From assembly GCA_960531495.1 (NCBI GenBank), contig OY482854.1:8227259-8291258 (forward strand): a DNA stretch of 64,000 nucleotides, given 5' to 3'. The translations under genes were made by a program, and so were the position numbers. Each line of letters starts with the position of its first letter. Position 1 is the stretch's first letter. The DNA comes from Zeus faber. Its lineage: Eukaryota > Chordata > Actinopteri > Zeiformes > Zeidae. The notes beneath the pieces were generated by a model, which was not told the DNA's origin, did not search any database, and worked only from the letters and a program-made list of their open reading frames with translations. Below are positions 46,201 through 57,976 of this stretch, in pieces.

Positions 46201-46876
46201 TGTGTTTTCTAAGCCGTTGTTTTATCAATCTGTCTATACTGATAGTACACAGATTATAGATGAAAGTGATTGTTTCATTAATTGACAAATATGTTATTAA
46301 TAGCCCTTCTAGGTTTTAGATGGTCTCAATTTGAATGTTGGCTATGTTATTGTCATTATACATATATATATATATTTGTTTTAAAAATGTGTTAACTTGA
46401 TAGGAATGCCAAATAACCTCTCCATTTGTCTCTAATCAGACTGCAGAAAGATGGGACTTATAGTTGAATACTCCCTGTCCAAGAGGTAAGACTAGCAGTT
46501 CAAAGCTTAGCACATAATGTATGTCATTTTTAGGAGTTGAGTAACATAAATTAATCGATAGTTGATGAAATGTAATTTATCAACGCCAGTCAGGCTCCTT
46601 TTAGATTGATAACGTTAGGGTTCGATTTGATTGGTGACTGCTGACATCTCAGGCTTATTGGTTGCAGTTATTAATTGTCCCTTTAAGGGTATAAGTAAGA
46701 ATTATACAAATAAATAGATAATAAATTAAAAGAGGAATATAGTATCGAGCGCTAAATATTAAAATGTTTTTGTATGTGAATCACATTTTCCTAACCATCT
46801 CTAGTTGCTTAACTCATTGTTGAAGTTATGTGGAGCCTCCAGAAATGTTTTTTTCTGCCACATTACGGATTTTTTT
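43294..46876 (+). other. Interior of candidate LTR element, no ORF recognised
   Basis: AT-rich with homopolymer and ATT/AAT runs (43380-43440, 43680-43735). Stops are dense in all frames until about 45600. The block 45600-46290 is less AT-rich and has a minus-strand open stretch (46037-45699) with no recognised motif. I could not find RT, integrase or protease signatures. Confidence 0.4.
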
Positions 46877-46887
46877 TAATTTTTATT

Positions 46888-46934
<47 letters not shown>

Positions 46935-48440
46935 TTTTGTGCTGTCAACATGCTGGACATACAACACAGAGTATTTGTATGCCATTTGCATCTAGGACAG
47001 AGTTAGTCTGCAAGAGGAGCTCAAGTTCTCAACCTGCAATGCAACTCTTTATTAATTCTTAAATCATTAAGAACTGCTGCAATAACTCTGTCCTGTGGAC
47101 GACCTGTAGAATGACAAGAGCACAGTTTTTGGTCGTGGAGAGCCACCACCAACCCCTCTTTGGAGAACTATTCATCATGTTTGGATCTATAAACAAATGA
47201 TCACGTCAACTGATCATCCAAGAGGGGGAGAATCACCACGGTGAGACAAATAAACATAGAAACAAACAACATTTACACAAAAACATGAACATTGGACGAC
47301 AACATGTATTGAAAAACTGAATTAGGTTCAGGAAAACTGGAACTACAACTGGTCCCATGGCCTCTTCCTGTCAAAGTTATGGCAGTAAATAAGGGAGGAA
47401 AGAAGGGGAAAGCACCCCCGCTTGCTGGGGTGCACTCCAAGCAGGGGTGCGTGAGTGCATGTGTGCGTGTGTGCGTGCGTGGGTGTGTGTGTGTGTGTGT
47501 GTAAGATGTCCACCTGTGAGTGTACATGACTTATCCCCATTGGTACTGGTGTAGAAGGTCGGTATTATGTTGTGGAGCCTCCAGGCAGCGCAAGGGGCCC
47601 CGAAGCCCCCCAAACTCCACAGCCCGCGGACAACCCCCAGCTGCAGGAGATCCCCCGGTACCCCGCCCTGCAGCCACGGAAGACCCCCGGGCCCAGAGAG
47701 AAGCCAGAGGGCCGTGGAGCATGACCAAGTCACAGGGAGCAAGAGGAGGCCCTGCGCCCAAGGGGCGCACACATACAACCAAGCTCCGGGCGCAGGCACA
47801 AGACGCAGCTGCCGGCACAGAACCCGGGCCACGGACGCAAGGCACTGACCGCGGGCCCGGATCACGGCCCCACGGTGACAGACTGGCCAAGACCCCCACG
47901 CCCTGCACAAGGGGGGGGGGGCATCAAGGTATCAAGGTAACATGGAGCGGAAATGTCTTCATCCACAAAACCCATTTTGAACATTTTGTGTTCTGTGATA
48001 TGGGCTCTGTTTAAAATCTTATATTGCATGAGTTGCATTTTGGAGTTGTGGGTCATAAAAAAGGTGTTGTTGCAAAAAAGCTTCCGCAGGTTGATATTGG
48101 TGGGAACAGCAAGGTCTCTTTCCCATTTCATTGTAGGTAAAGATAAGGTGTCGTCTATGTTCAATCATTTCAGGTGGTATAAGCAAATTGTTTTAAAAAA
48201 TGTGTTCCAGATGAGTAATTCCTTGTCTTTTCCAAGACCTAAAGATTATTGGTTTGTTTTTAACCAGGAAATCTGGGTGTAAAATTCATTTTGACTGATT
48301 TTGAATTTTCTCAGTGGCAGCACACTTTTTAGAATATTGTAGTTTTTTGATCTGCTTGTGTCGTAGATACACAGGTATTCCTAAAATACTTAAAACAAGA
48401 TGTTTACAGTCTTTTTTTTCCATAATAACTCCAGCCGGCA
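46877..48440 (-). mobile_element. L1-type LINE, copy d, with ORF2 C-terminus
   Basis: On the minus strand, from 48440, it reads an ORF2 C-terminal fragment, a GC-rich region, a GT run (47483-47503), the shared 3' block and an (AAAT)n tail (the TTTA run at 46877-46937). The tail and the 3' block agtccagcatgttgaca define the 3' end used for copies a-c. It is truncated at the 5' end within ORF2. This copy links the anonymous 3' repeats to a coding LINE. Confidence 0.65.
47940..48300 (-). pseudogene. L1-like ORF2 C-terminal fragment
   Basis: The open segment 48164-47862 reads MKWERDLAVPTNINLRKLFC, then LMQYKILNRAHITEHKMFKM. The pattern of WE, MQYKILNR and H resembles the region after the RT in vertebrate L1-type ORF2 proteins, preceding the final cysteine motif. 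The cysteine motif itself is not readable. The reading becomes meaningless below about 47940, where GC-rich sequence starts. Confidence 0.55.
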
Positions 48441-49377
48441 CAAAAGAACGTTCATTATTTGAGTCATGACATTTATTTCATTTTAATTTTGTCTCCTCTA
48501 GGTCGCACCCTGGCTTGGCCTTTCTTGGCTGTTGTGGTTATTGTTGTTTTTGGATCATGGTATGAGGCAATGCTTGCCAAGCCACTAAACAGTAGAACCT
48601 TTTGTTGCTTTTCTAACCAGTTTTTTGCACCAGCTCCATGTTGGGTTTGCGGGATTACTTTAACTGTAGATGAAAAAGATGGTTTAATGTAAGCTGTGTT
48701 GTGTTGCAATCTTATGGAAATGAATTACATCTTGTTGAATACTATGCTCGGAAACTCGGTGCCGGGGTCATTGGGTTGATTACCAGCTGTAGCCTTTATC
48801 TTGTTTGTTTCTCTCAGACATCACCTCTTCATCATCTCTTTATGAATGTTAGATTTACTTAATTAATGGATTGTGTCGATGGGATTATGTTTACGCAACA
48901 TTCGAGAAATGCGTTCTCGGAAAATTTGAAAAGCGTTGCATAATTTTCACACTGTCGGTTGTTTTGTAGCCTAATCTAGAGTCTATGGACATTGTCTCCT
49001 ACATATTAGACATTGTGATAAGATTATTGTTGTTACACTAGGGTGCATACATCAATTTTTGTACTGAGTCTGTAGTCGGTTATTCAACATAACTGTTTGG
49101 GAAATTACAGAATTATTCCACATACCCCATTTTACATTCATGGACCTAGACCAAACAATGTTGTCAAAATGTGTGTCTCTCACCCAAGTGTTTATGTCTA
49201 TGTGCGCAGGTTAAAGCAGCCCTATCCATGCAGATTTTCCCAGTAGATTCCAATAGGATAGAATTGAACGATATCTCTGAAGTATAATTGTATTGTATCC
49301 AATTTACATTATGTGGAATTTTAGCATTATTGCATTTTTGCTGAAGTTGTTGTTCCAGTAGGAACAAAAGAAGGAAA

Positions 49378-49850
49378 TGTGAGAGAAAAATGCATACGAT
49401 CAACTCTTTTGAATGAGGACAAGGGCCTCTACCTCCAGAGGGGGGTTTTAAAACATTTGTCTGTTTCCCCAGGAACCCCCCAACTTTATGTAAACAGCAA
49501 TGTTCTTTCCCTCTACAATGTCAATTCTTACATGGAAGAACCAGATCATATTTGACCCTGTTTACCTTGCATGGAGATGAAGAATAACCACAGGGAGCCT
49601 GGAGGTGCATTGTAAGGGATTCTAATCTGTGTCTGCCAGGTCATTTACAAGTTCCTGTGAATTTACTGTTTGAGGTTGGCATCCAGGGAGACAGTTGAGG
49701 GACACAGACTTGTAAATGACTTCTGACCCAAGCCACACCCTCTGTTGTTGTTTAATGCCCTGTTTAGACTGATCAGAACACTGCTTTGGAGCAGTACTGA
49801 ACCTTTCTCTTTATTCTGCAGAATAAATAATCTTGAATATTCTCATTTTT
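49378..49850 (+). repeat. LTR, downstream copy
   Basis: Starts tgtgagagaaaaatgcatac directly after a purine tract. It has the same internal blocks as 42802 (tggaggtgcattgtaaggga, gcagtactgaacctttctct, gaataaataatcttg). A TATA-like box is weaker here (gttgtttaatgccctg). Similarity ends at about 49850. Confidence 0.8.
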
Positions 49851-50194
49851 TATTTTCTGGTAGCGGGCAGATTAACCTCACCGATCATTGCAGAAGAATT
49901 TCTTCCACACTACTCACCTTTACACTTTTCCCTTAAAAAAGGACTTTTCAGCTGGAATGCGTTTAAAACCAATTCAGCCATGATCTTGAAGCCGTTTTGA
50001 ATCACACTGGTTTTGTCAACTCTCCGCCTGTTGATTTGTTGAAGTGACAAGCATTTCTATTCTGATCTGTTTTGGACTGCTCTTTTTTCCCTTGTGATTA
50101 TTTTGTTCTTTAAGCAGCTACCACTACCTTTTCTCACCCAGTGATTCTCCAATTTTTTTTTACTCTCTTTGTTATGTTATCGTTGTTATAGGAT

Positions 50195-50680
50195 TGTGGC
50201 AGTTTCTCCTACCATGTGCTACCGTAGTAGCGTTTTCAGGGTCCTCTGGCACAGAGAGACAGACGAAGGTTGGTTGTAAACACCAGTTCATTGTAGAGAG
50301 TTGGCCAGTTGGAATTAGCCAGGAGCAGATAAACATGTGTCACCTTGACAGACTTGATTTTATCTATTTTGCACGGAATACATATATATTTTTTCTCATT
50401 TGTACAGTGCACATTTATATTTCTATTTTAATTCTCTGGTATTTAAGACATTGTTATATTGGAGCTTGTATTGTTTTTGATATTTAAAATGTGCACAATC
50501 TCTGTATGCACTGCAACTTGGCATTTCACTGCATACCTGTATGCATGTGACTAATAAAAATCTTGAATCTTGAATCTACCTGCTGATCTTTAGACCAACG
50601 AGCAATGCAGCCACTCTGATACCAATCACCTAGATCCAGGTGAGGTGTGGCTGCTCAAACCAGAGCATCCCCACACCACA
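50195..50680 (-). mobile_element. Solo LTR split by a LINE 3' tail
   Basis: On the plus strand the outer pieces are tgtggcagtttctcctacca (from 50195) to about 50350 and gaccaacgagcaatgcagcc to ccccacaccaca (50680). They match the reverse complement of the LTR at 18784. Flanks aggat and agtat may be a 5-bp duplication with one change. Between them is a 5'-truncated LINE end. Confidence 0.7.
50355..50577 (+). mobile_element. 5'-truncated Rex1/L2-type LINE 3' end
   Basis: About 220 bases, ending gcatgtgactaataaaaatc and then a short ttgaatct tandem repeat, the same tail as the minus-strand LINE at 7866. Located inside the solo LTR at 50195-50680. Confidence 0.7.
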
Positions 50681-51119
50681 AGTATATTGTATTGTATAAT
50701 TTATCACTTTTTAACTGGCCGATGCAGTTCGCAACCCTGGGACCAATGGGGACCCCTTCCACACCTGAAATCACCTTCTACTCTCTTCTTGTCTTCTTCC
50801 TCATCAATCAAGTTTTTTTGGAGGCTCTCCATCCTCTCACCCACAGCTGCCCGCTGTTCTTAAGGCTTTTCGCCTTGTTTCGAGTCCCTTGCCCACTCAT
50901 CATTAGAGGAAAACCTGTCCATCCCCGAGCATTCATGACCGCGTATTTTTTAAATCTTGTCAAAAAGTCATTGTTAGTAGTCATTATTAGTCATTTGCTA
51001 TTGTTTTATTGTCTTTTAAGATTGGGCTGATGATCGCAGCATCCAACCTGAACCATGAACCATGAATTTGTCAACATTCGTTTGATGTAAATATGTAAAT
51101 GTATGAAGAATTAATTTGG

Positions 51120-52210
51120 AGAGAGGAGTCGGGAATGCAATCTTACATTTCGGCCCAGCGTGTGCGTCAGATAAAGCCATCGGGACCAGTCAGTCCTCTA
51201 GTGAATGAAAGATTCGATTCATTTTTGGAGATTCGTTGTCGACAAGTCACATTGTAAAAAGTGACTTTGGATTTTCTGTTTAATTTTCTATTTGTGAGTT
51301 GAACATTCACTTACTTGTCACATTTTCACCGGAGTGACTCCCGACTCGTGATGCAAGACTCGTGAACGATTTGTTCGTAGCGAGCAAATCTTTTAAATGA
51401 CTCGGGAGTTGTGACAGAAGACTCCTTCGTTCGTGACTCTGTAACTGCAGCCAGTCACACGGGCCTAACTGATACTCCAATCTCCAACGAAAAGACCAGA
51501 GTCACGAGTGAAGCATGCGCCGCAAGCAGAGCCAATGACACTCAAACCGATTCTCAAACAAGATCCGTGAGGCATGTGTTGCACCCTCAAGCAGACATGA
51601 TTCCGTCTCTTCTATTTGGCAACTTTTATTCACCTCGGTTCTTGGTCGTAACGGTTTAACACAAAGAAGACTGCCGCGATTTTCAGTACACGGAATGCAA
51701 ACACAACGTGGCTCCATTCTCTCCCGCGCTCTACTGCGCATCACTCACTCACGTTAATACTGAACTCTGACCTCTACTAAGTTCCATTAATCAAAATCAT
51801 ATTTGGCACATTAACAATATCAAAATACAATGAAAAGGAAGAATATCTTCTGCTTAAACAAATTAAATCTATTTCAGCTTATTTTAGTTTAAATAATCAA
51901 AATGCAAATTCCCAAATAATTCTAGGTCGCAACACATGAGACACAACTCTCGGACCTCATTTGCGAAGAAGGATCTGTGGGGCTGCGAGTCACACATCCT
52001 TATCATCATAATTCCATTCCCAACTCAGAACCAACCCTTCTGTCTCCCATTCACCAAAAGTTATACCGACTGAATCAAACGAACGAAGAGTCAGAAAATC
52101 GAACATATCTATTTGCTTAGTGACTCGTAAAGAGTCGAATCTCTAAAAAGTGTCAAACGTTTTATCACCACTTCTGACTCCCGGGTCGTTTAAAAGGTTT
52201 GTCCACTATG
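51120..52210. repeat. hAT-like dispersed repeat region
   Basis: Contains gactcgtgaacgatttgttc and several gactcgg/gactcgt words, ending with gactcccgggtcgtttaaaa near 52170-52195. These resemble fish non-autonomous hAT repeats and match part of 34450-34510. Orientation and ends are uncertain. No coding frame. Confidence 0.35.
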
Positions 52211-52288
52211 GATAAATCGTTTGACAAAACAAGTCCTCCCTTTCTGTCCTCTCATTGTTGTCAGCAGGTTTATTAATTGCTGGATGTT

Positions 52289-52356
52289 TAAGTGTGTGCG
52301 TGTGTGCGTGTGTGTTTGTGTGTGTGTGTGATGTTGTGTGTGTGTGTGTGTGTGTT
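52289..52356 (+). repeat. (GT)n microsatellite, interrupted
   Basis: GTGT runs interrupted by gcg, ttt and atgtt (52289-52356). Confidence 0.95.
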
Positions 52357-52589
52357 ACTGGGTACACTGGCTGTTGGTGGGCCTCGGTGGTGCAGCAGAG
52401 TGTGAAAACCTTTATTAAACTGCAAACCATCTCTATTCCTTTGTTAGCTACCTGCATCCGTCTCTCCCTCCCTCTCTCTTTCTCTTTCTGTTTCACGGAT
52501 GAATGTGTTGACATGACAACACACGAGGCATGTTAATCAGAGTCGTCAAGATCAGAGTCAAAGACTGTCTTGTGCACATGCACTCTGCG

Positions 52590-53028
52590 TTGCCTAGGTT
52601 GGGACTCCAGGTACTCAAGGGCGATCAGCTGACACTCGTGACACGTCTTCTCATCATTCCGCCGCTCTGAAACATCGTAAATAACTCAAGAGAGAGAGGA
52701 GGAGAAAAAAGGAAATAGAGAGGGAGGGGTGGAACGTGAGAAATTGTGAGATGCGCCTCTTTTCAGACGCCCCGTCGCCCAAACGCTTCTGATCTCCCGA
52801 GATCCTCCTCTCCCCTCTCTATCTGCCTCTGTCTCTCCTTCACCCTGCGGTCTGTCTCTCCCTCCACTTCTTCCTTTCATCCGACAGATTCGCGGGCCGA
52901 GCCGCCCGGCGCTTGTCATGCCATGAGAGGGAGCGGCAATTAGCGTGCAGTGCAGATTACACAAAGCTTGTGGTTGTTTTTCGGTTGTTGTCGTGACACG
53001 TGTGTATAAAGGTGAGTGTGTCTACCAC

Positions 53029-53030
<2 letters not shown>
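52590..53030 (+). promoter_or_regulatory. GC-rich possible promoter or first-exon region
   Basis: Non-repetitive sequence with CpG-containing stretches (gccccgtcgcccaaacgc, gattcgcgggccgagccgcc), a purine-rich block (52690-52735) and a pyrimidine-rich block (52800-52870). A homeodomain-like gcaattagcg is followed by tgtataaaggtgagtgtg (52993-53020), where a TATA-like box and a splice-donor-like GGTGAGT overlap. It is followed by a GA microsatellite. No transcript evidence is available, so both readings are open. Confidence 0.25.

Positions 53031-53075
<45 letters not shown>
53031..53075 (+). repeat. (GA)n microsatellite
   Basis: A run of about 22 GA units. Confidence 0.97.
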
Positions 53076-53078
<3 letters not shown>

Positions 53079-55500
53079 CGAGAGTGCAGGCTGTCAATTA
53101 GGGTTGTATCACAACAATGAATACAATATCTAACAGAAAGACATCTGCAGCAATAAGAGATGCCACATTTGATCTCCTATACTCACTCTCTGTTTCCCTC
53201 ATCATCTCTCGCTCTGTCGCTCGGTAATATAAGGAGTTGGAAAGAGCAGATGGGTGGAGGAGGGCAGGGAATGGGGGAAGCAGACAGGCCACCTCAACTG
53301 TCTAGGTGACGAGGCTGACGGTTGACAGTGTCTCATCAATAGGTTGCATCTATTACATATAAGCAGGATTTTTTTCTATTGTTGATCCAATCAATCAATC
53401 TATCAATCTATCCATAATTTGGCCTTAAACTGTGATAGATGACAAATTTAGTGATGCTTTTGGAGTGATCCAGATGTCTACTATATTGTGGACCTCTACC
53501 CAAGAATAATTGGTTTTATAATAATAAATCATTAAACTGTGGAGAAATTTGTAGACCTCTTCTTACTCCATGCTTGGGGTTTTACTTCTGTTGCACTTCA
53601 TCTTACAGTACACATACACAAATGTTCTTCTTAAGAGTGAGAGTAAGAGTGAGAGTGCCTCATAATATCACATTTATCTTACTTATGTCCTTTTTTGGCC
53701 TCCTTACTTCCCCTCCATGAATCTGAATGCACTTTTTTGACAGTGTAACAAGTGTATAGGCATGTAATCTCTATTTATGTGCACTCACTTATATATTAAC
53801 ATTATTTGCAAATAATAAATAAATAATAATAAAGTATTTTGATCATAAATTATCCAATGTAAAGCCATTGTCATTTCAACCATGCACAAAGGCAGAACCG
53901 CTTCCGTTTTGGATGCAGACCAATAACAGAGCCAAGTTAACGAAATGCCAGGAGATACCAGCTGGGAGGAGACCTTGAAGAAAGAGCCTCCAAAGAGGCA
54001 GAGGAGAAAAAATGAATGAAGCTCCCCTGAAACCTCTCGTAGCCGAGGGGAAGAAATTGATCCTACATCGTTCCAGAGATTTATTCTGCACCTAAAATTC
54101 ATAAACCCTACATTCCTCTCTGTCCACATTGTAGATAGTATCCACTCTGCCACATACCATTTTTTCAAAGGCGCTAGAAGGGGTATTTAAATCACTCCAA
54201 GGCCTCAAAAATCAACACTTTAAGAATACAAAACGACTTGCAAAAAATTGCTGAAACACAATATCTTGGAAAGTTGCAACGATTTTACATTTCCCATGAT
54301 CGAGTGTGGATTTTGACCAAACCCCCCATTGCAGTCACAATGACAATTGGCCATGACTGTCTTAAACTGACAGGATCCTTAAAGTAAAAAAAATAAAAAG
54401 ACGTGACCAAATTGTTGAGTTTACAGACACGTTGTCCACATCAGCCATAGTGAGTGTATTTTTCATGGGAGCCTTAGAGAGGAAAATGGTTGCAGCCATC
54501 ACCTCTCAACAGTACAGACTGACATTCTGAGGAAACGTATGGTGGGTGACATTTTGGGGAAGATCACACAGTACACACAGGAATTCACCAACCACCCCAT
54601 ATTCATCAATATCACGGGCAAAATAAGATTCAAACCTGATGAGGAAACAAACAAATGTATTTTCATTTCTTGTGGTACAGTAATGTTCCCGTTGTCCCTG
54701 TGGTGATCTTTCAGTTCAAAATACCAGGACCACACTGATAAATATCTGCTGTGGCCCTGAGAACAGCACATGAGAACAGACCTTATTAGACAGAGACAAT
54801 ATAATAACAGACCTTGATCGAACAACGAGAGAGAGAACAACAAAAGAGATACACCGTCAGGAAGGTAAAACATCAATTACTCACAACAACTTACCATGTA
54901 TTTGTGGCATTACACTTAAATTGAGCTACACCTAGTTATTGGCTAATCCCAAAAACTGGATTGAAGAATGGAAAAATGGAATGCAATATATGGGATTCCA
55001 CATTTCTCATGCAACAAAAAAAACACTATATTGGTCCACAAGATATAGGTCTTGTTGACCTTGGTCTTGTTGACCTATGTCTTGGTGACTTGTGTAAATT
55101 CGCCTACATATGTAGGATTGGAAGACCTTTTCGGTATCACGGAAATACTGACAGAGGTAATGTGAAAAAAGACACACTTGAAGTGCTCACATGTTCAAGG
55201 AAACATAATGTAGACCAGTAACATCTTAAATCAGCAATTTTGGATTTTTGGTCGCGAGAAAACCACAAGGTGGTCTGAGTAATTGCAAGATTACTCATAC
55301 ATGTGAACCCTGCAGACAGTAATTTGAGGGATAAGAGAGCCTGGCAACTATCCCTGTCTGGGATACTGACATGAGTGATGGCAAATCATAGAGGTTCCCA
55401 GACTCGCTTGTGGTAATAGTTGTTCTATATTGTCCATCTGGTAATGATGGACTGAAAAAATACTCTAAACATCTCTATGGGAGTCGCTGCAAACTTGTAG
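53076..55500. other. No gene seen
   Basis: Ordinary AT-rich sequence with a (gagtgagagtaa) type short run at 53635-53660. Open frames such as 54168-53785 and 54876-54499 on the minus strand have no recognised motif. Confidence 0.45.
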
Positions 55501-55509
55501 GTGTTAAGG

Positions 55510-55790
55510 GAGTCTTAGGTGGCACCAAAATTTGACATCACGATCACCTTTCGGTAGTCCATGCAGAACCGGACTGACCCATCAGTCTTACCCACCAGCT
55601 CGATGGGAATCAACCAGTTACTCATAGACTCCTCTATCACAACCCAGTCCAGCACGGCCTCTTATTCAGTCTGCATGTTCTCGCATTTATGTTCGGGCAA
55701 GCGATACGACTGAGAGCGCTTCCCTGGTGTTATCACCACATGATGGTGTATGAGGTACGTGAGGTCTTGCAGGGAGGAGAAAACATGACA
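55510..55790 (-). pseudogene. pol: RT N-terminal fragment (Gmr1-like)
   Basis: On the minus strand the reading is LQDLTYLIHHHVVITPGKRS, followed by QSYRLPEHK, a stop, and WVVIEESMSNWLIPIELVGK. It closes with TDGSVRFCMDYRKVIVMSNF. These are the fingers of a Ty3-type RT, ending before motif A. It lies downstream of the integrase pieces. Confidence 0.75.
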
Positions 55791-55865
55791 GAAGCAACAT
55801 TGAAGTGTGGGCAGAGAGATGGTCACTTAACAGGGCCATGGTAGGATCCTTCTATGAAAATGTGA

Positions 55866-56035
55866 TCATATAGTATGATAATAATGATTATTATTTTCCA
55901 CAGAGATCATATTCACTATTATTATTATTATGAATAATAAATAATATGATACTATCATATAAGTATGAAAGTAGTATGACAGTAAAAAAAAAAAAAAAAA
56001 AAGATAGTATGATAATACGATGATGGTATGATCGC
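55866..56035. other. AT-rich insertion with (A)20 and ATT runs
   Basis: Contains a tagtatgataata-type direct repeat at 55871 and 56006, an ATT run at 55918 and an A run at 55984-56003. Bases 55892-55918 are an exact reverse complement of 60208-60234 (27 bases). It interrupts the Gmr1-like element between integrase and RT. Confidence 0.6.
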
Positions 56036-56369
56036 ATTTGAACCTCCGACCCCAACTAATCCCGCTCAATGACCAGTGACCAGAGCCACGGATGCCCCCT
56101 CCTTTCATTCTTTTTAAGAGGTTCAGGTTATAAATCTGTGTCGCCCCCTGCCTGTCAGACCGTTCAACCTCATAATCACCTTGCCAACCTGCTATGTGAC
56201 CACAAAACCTTGTCTCCCGGTCCGAATCATCTGAACCGTGCCCTCCCTGTCGTATAAGAGGCACTGACGTTCCTGAGCCCGAAGCAAATTCTCCTGTGAT
56301 AACAGCCGAATCGGCACGTAACTTTGCTCTCAGGTCCATTTCACCGTAAACAACAGGGGGTCCAACCAC
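56030..56369 (-). pseudogene. pol: Integrase C-terminal region (Gmr1-like)
   Basis: The minus strand reads GHIAGWQGDYEVERSDRQGA, a GPY/F-type block in which GPY or GPF is altered. It then reads TQIYNLNLLKRMK. This domain ends the integrase and here lies between the zinc-binding domain and the RT, as expected for Gmr1-like order. Confidence 0.6.
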
Positions 56370-56402
56370 TTCGTCCCAATTACGGCTATCGTTGTGAACA
56401 AA

Positions 56403-57069
56403 CTACTGAATCACCGAGATGACCTGAACTACCGAGATGACCTCAGGCGTGATGCGCCTCAACAGTTCTCTTGGCGGAACCGGAGGGTTGACAAACTGGC
56501 ACTCAGGCCACACAGCGCACCACTTACGCACATCTGCCAAAATGCCCAGCCAATAGAAACGGGCCATTAAATGTTGTCCGGTTTTATTCTGACCGAGGTG
56601 ACTGGCCATTGGGTTATTGTGAGCCGCCCGGAAGAGCATTTCCAGGCAGCTCTTGGGCACCAACAACTGGGTTATTTTGTATCCTGTCTGAGTGTCCGTC
56701 CTGGCTCACTCAATATAGCCTGTCCCTAATCACCTAAAAATACGGGTGAGTCAGCGCAGCGCCTGGGAGCATCAATTCGCTATCGATTTTACCTAACCCC
56801 TCAAAGGCCCTGTGTAGGATGTCGTCCCGCAATTGCTCCAGTGGAAAATTGTCGATAGGGAAGGTCAAGGGGACCGGGAAGGATCCCACTTGGGACTCCA
56901 CCACCCCCAAACCCGTCACACCTGCCGATGACCCCTCCACGTCGCCGCATGCCACGCAACACTCATATATCCCTATCAACCAAGAATGTACTCCCCTAGC
57001 CTCTCTCATAAAGGTGTCTGGGCAGTCCCTGTCCAAAATCAGGAAAGGCGACAGGCAGAAACTAACCAC
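56403..57069 (-). pseudogene. pol: Post-protease linker and integrase zinc-binding domain (Gmr1-like)
   Basis: The segment 57069-56734 shows FPLEQLRDDILHRAFEGLGK. The segment 56666-56403 carries the zinc-binding domain: LVPKSCLEMLFRAAHNNPMA with histidine 16, then histidine 23. MARFYWLGILADVRKWCAVW follows, then PECQFVNPP. Cysteines 50 and 56 remain. The position three residues after cysteine 50 is tryptophan instead of cysteine, so zinc binding is lost. The catalytic DDE core that should follow is absent. Confidence 0.75.
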
Positions 57070-57270
57070 AGCCTGTACCCTATGTTTTTTCTACTTGTAA
57101 TGAATTTAGAGCTGGACCATCAGATACATGTGAATAACCCCATGCACCCAACTAATTTCTTCCCACAAGGCTGCCACCAAAGCCCTGGGTCAAACCAGAC
57201 ATGACTTTTCCGAGTCCAGAGAAGCATGATGTCTACCCCCTTGTCGCCTTACCGGTACTTGGTAGGGCCC
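57060..57270 (-). pseudogene. pol: Protease of the Gmr1-like element
   Basis: The minus strand reads PYQVPVRRQGGRHHASLDSE, where the usual Asp-Ser-Gly triplet is Asp-Ser-Glu, so the active site is damaged. After stops, VVSFCLSPFLILDRDCPDTF supplies the second half of the retropepsin (hydrophobic-Leu-Asp pattern). Confidence 0.6.
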
Positions 57271-57289
57271 TTCTCGACCGGGGGAGGGG

Positions 57290-57976
57290 TCAGGCAGGTG
57301 ACCCTGACCACGTGGCCGAGTTCCTGAGTTCCCGCCCGCAATCCTGCCGAGACGTCTGCACAGCTCCCTGTGGCAGCACTGCCCTGGGAGCTGATGGGGT
57401 ACAGAGAGGGGACAGCACAGGAAGGAGAGACAGCGTCCCGCAGCACCACACAACCTGGCTGGTAGACATCTTCCATCTCCCAGGATGGCGGGAGGGGGAT
57501 TGTGTGGGAAACAAAAGGGGCATCTCCCAACGGGTGAGGCAGAGCCCCGGCCGTTCCCCTCTGGGGCGCTGAGACGGGCTGGGAACCTGATGAATCCTGC
57601 GTGGGTCCTGGGGTTGGACACAGCAGGCCCCTGGAAGTTCTTCTCCAAGGCATTGGTACAGGCTGGGGACTCGGCGAATCCGGCCTGGGTCCTGGGGTTG
57701 GACGTGGGTCTGGTTCACTGGACGACTCTGGCCAGACGACCAGCAGGGGCCAGCGGTGGTGGACCAGTGGTCGGTCGCGGTGTGCTCCCGGTAGCTCCCG
57801 CTGATAGGGACACGCTCCAGCTGACAGGGGAGGAAGTCAGCTCCTCCTCTAGGTCCGTGAGGCGCTTCTGCAGCCATGGGATTGGCTCCGAGGTGCTTTT
57901 CACTCGGCGTCCTGCCCCTCCCTTGTCCCTTTTCAGGTGCCACTTGTGGGTGTCTCTGCCCACTGGTAGGGTTTAA
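57290..57976 (-). pseudogene. gag: Gag-like region of the Gmr1-like element
   Basis: A minus-strand frame is open from 58237 through 57290, rich in proline, glycine, arginine and serine. It begins within the LTR, so only its part below 57977 is internal sequence. Two similar units containing VQPQDP (residues near 190 and 220) are about 29 residues apart. In a shifted frame, ELGHVVRVTC precedes the protease. No CCHC knuckle is certain. The order before the protease makes it gag, but sequence similarity alone is weak. Confidence 0.45.

Larger units (their letters stand above)
42802..49850 (+). mobile_element. Candidate non-autonomous LTR element (two LTRs, non-coding interior)
   Basis: Two related LTRs (42802-43293 and 49378-49850) lie in the same orientation 6.1 kb apart. 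The second is preceded by a purine-rich tract, aggaacaaaagaaggaaa, immediately before TGTGAG, as expected for a polypurine tract at a 3' LTR. The first has no such tract upstream. The interior contains a 1.56-kb L1-type insertion (46877-48440) and otherwise AT-rich sequence without gag or pol motifs. That leaves about 4.5 kb. A primer-binding site after the first LTR and target duplications are not clear, so two independent solo LTRs remain possible. Confidence 0.5.

Noticed and set aside
47520..48014. Long open frames in the GC-rich block on both strands
   Set aside because: High GC lowers stop frequency; both strands are equally open, and the block belongs to the L1-type 3' region.
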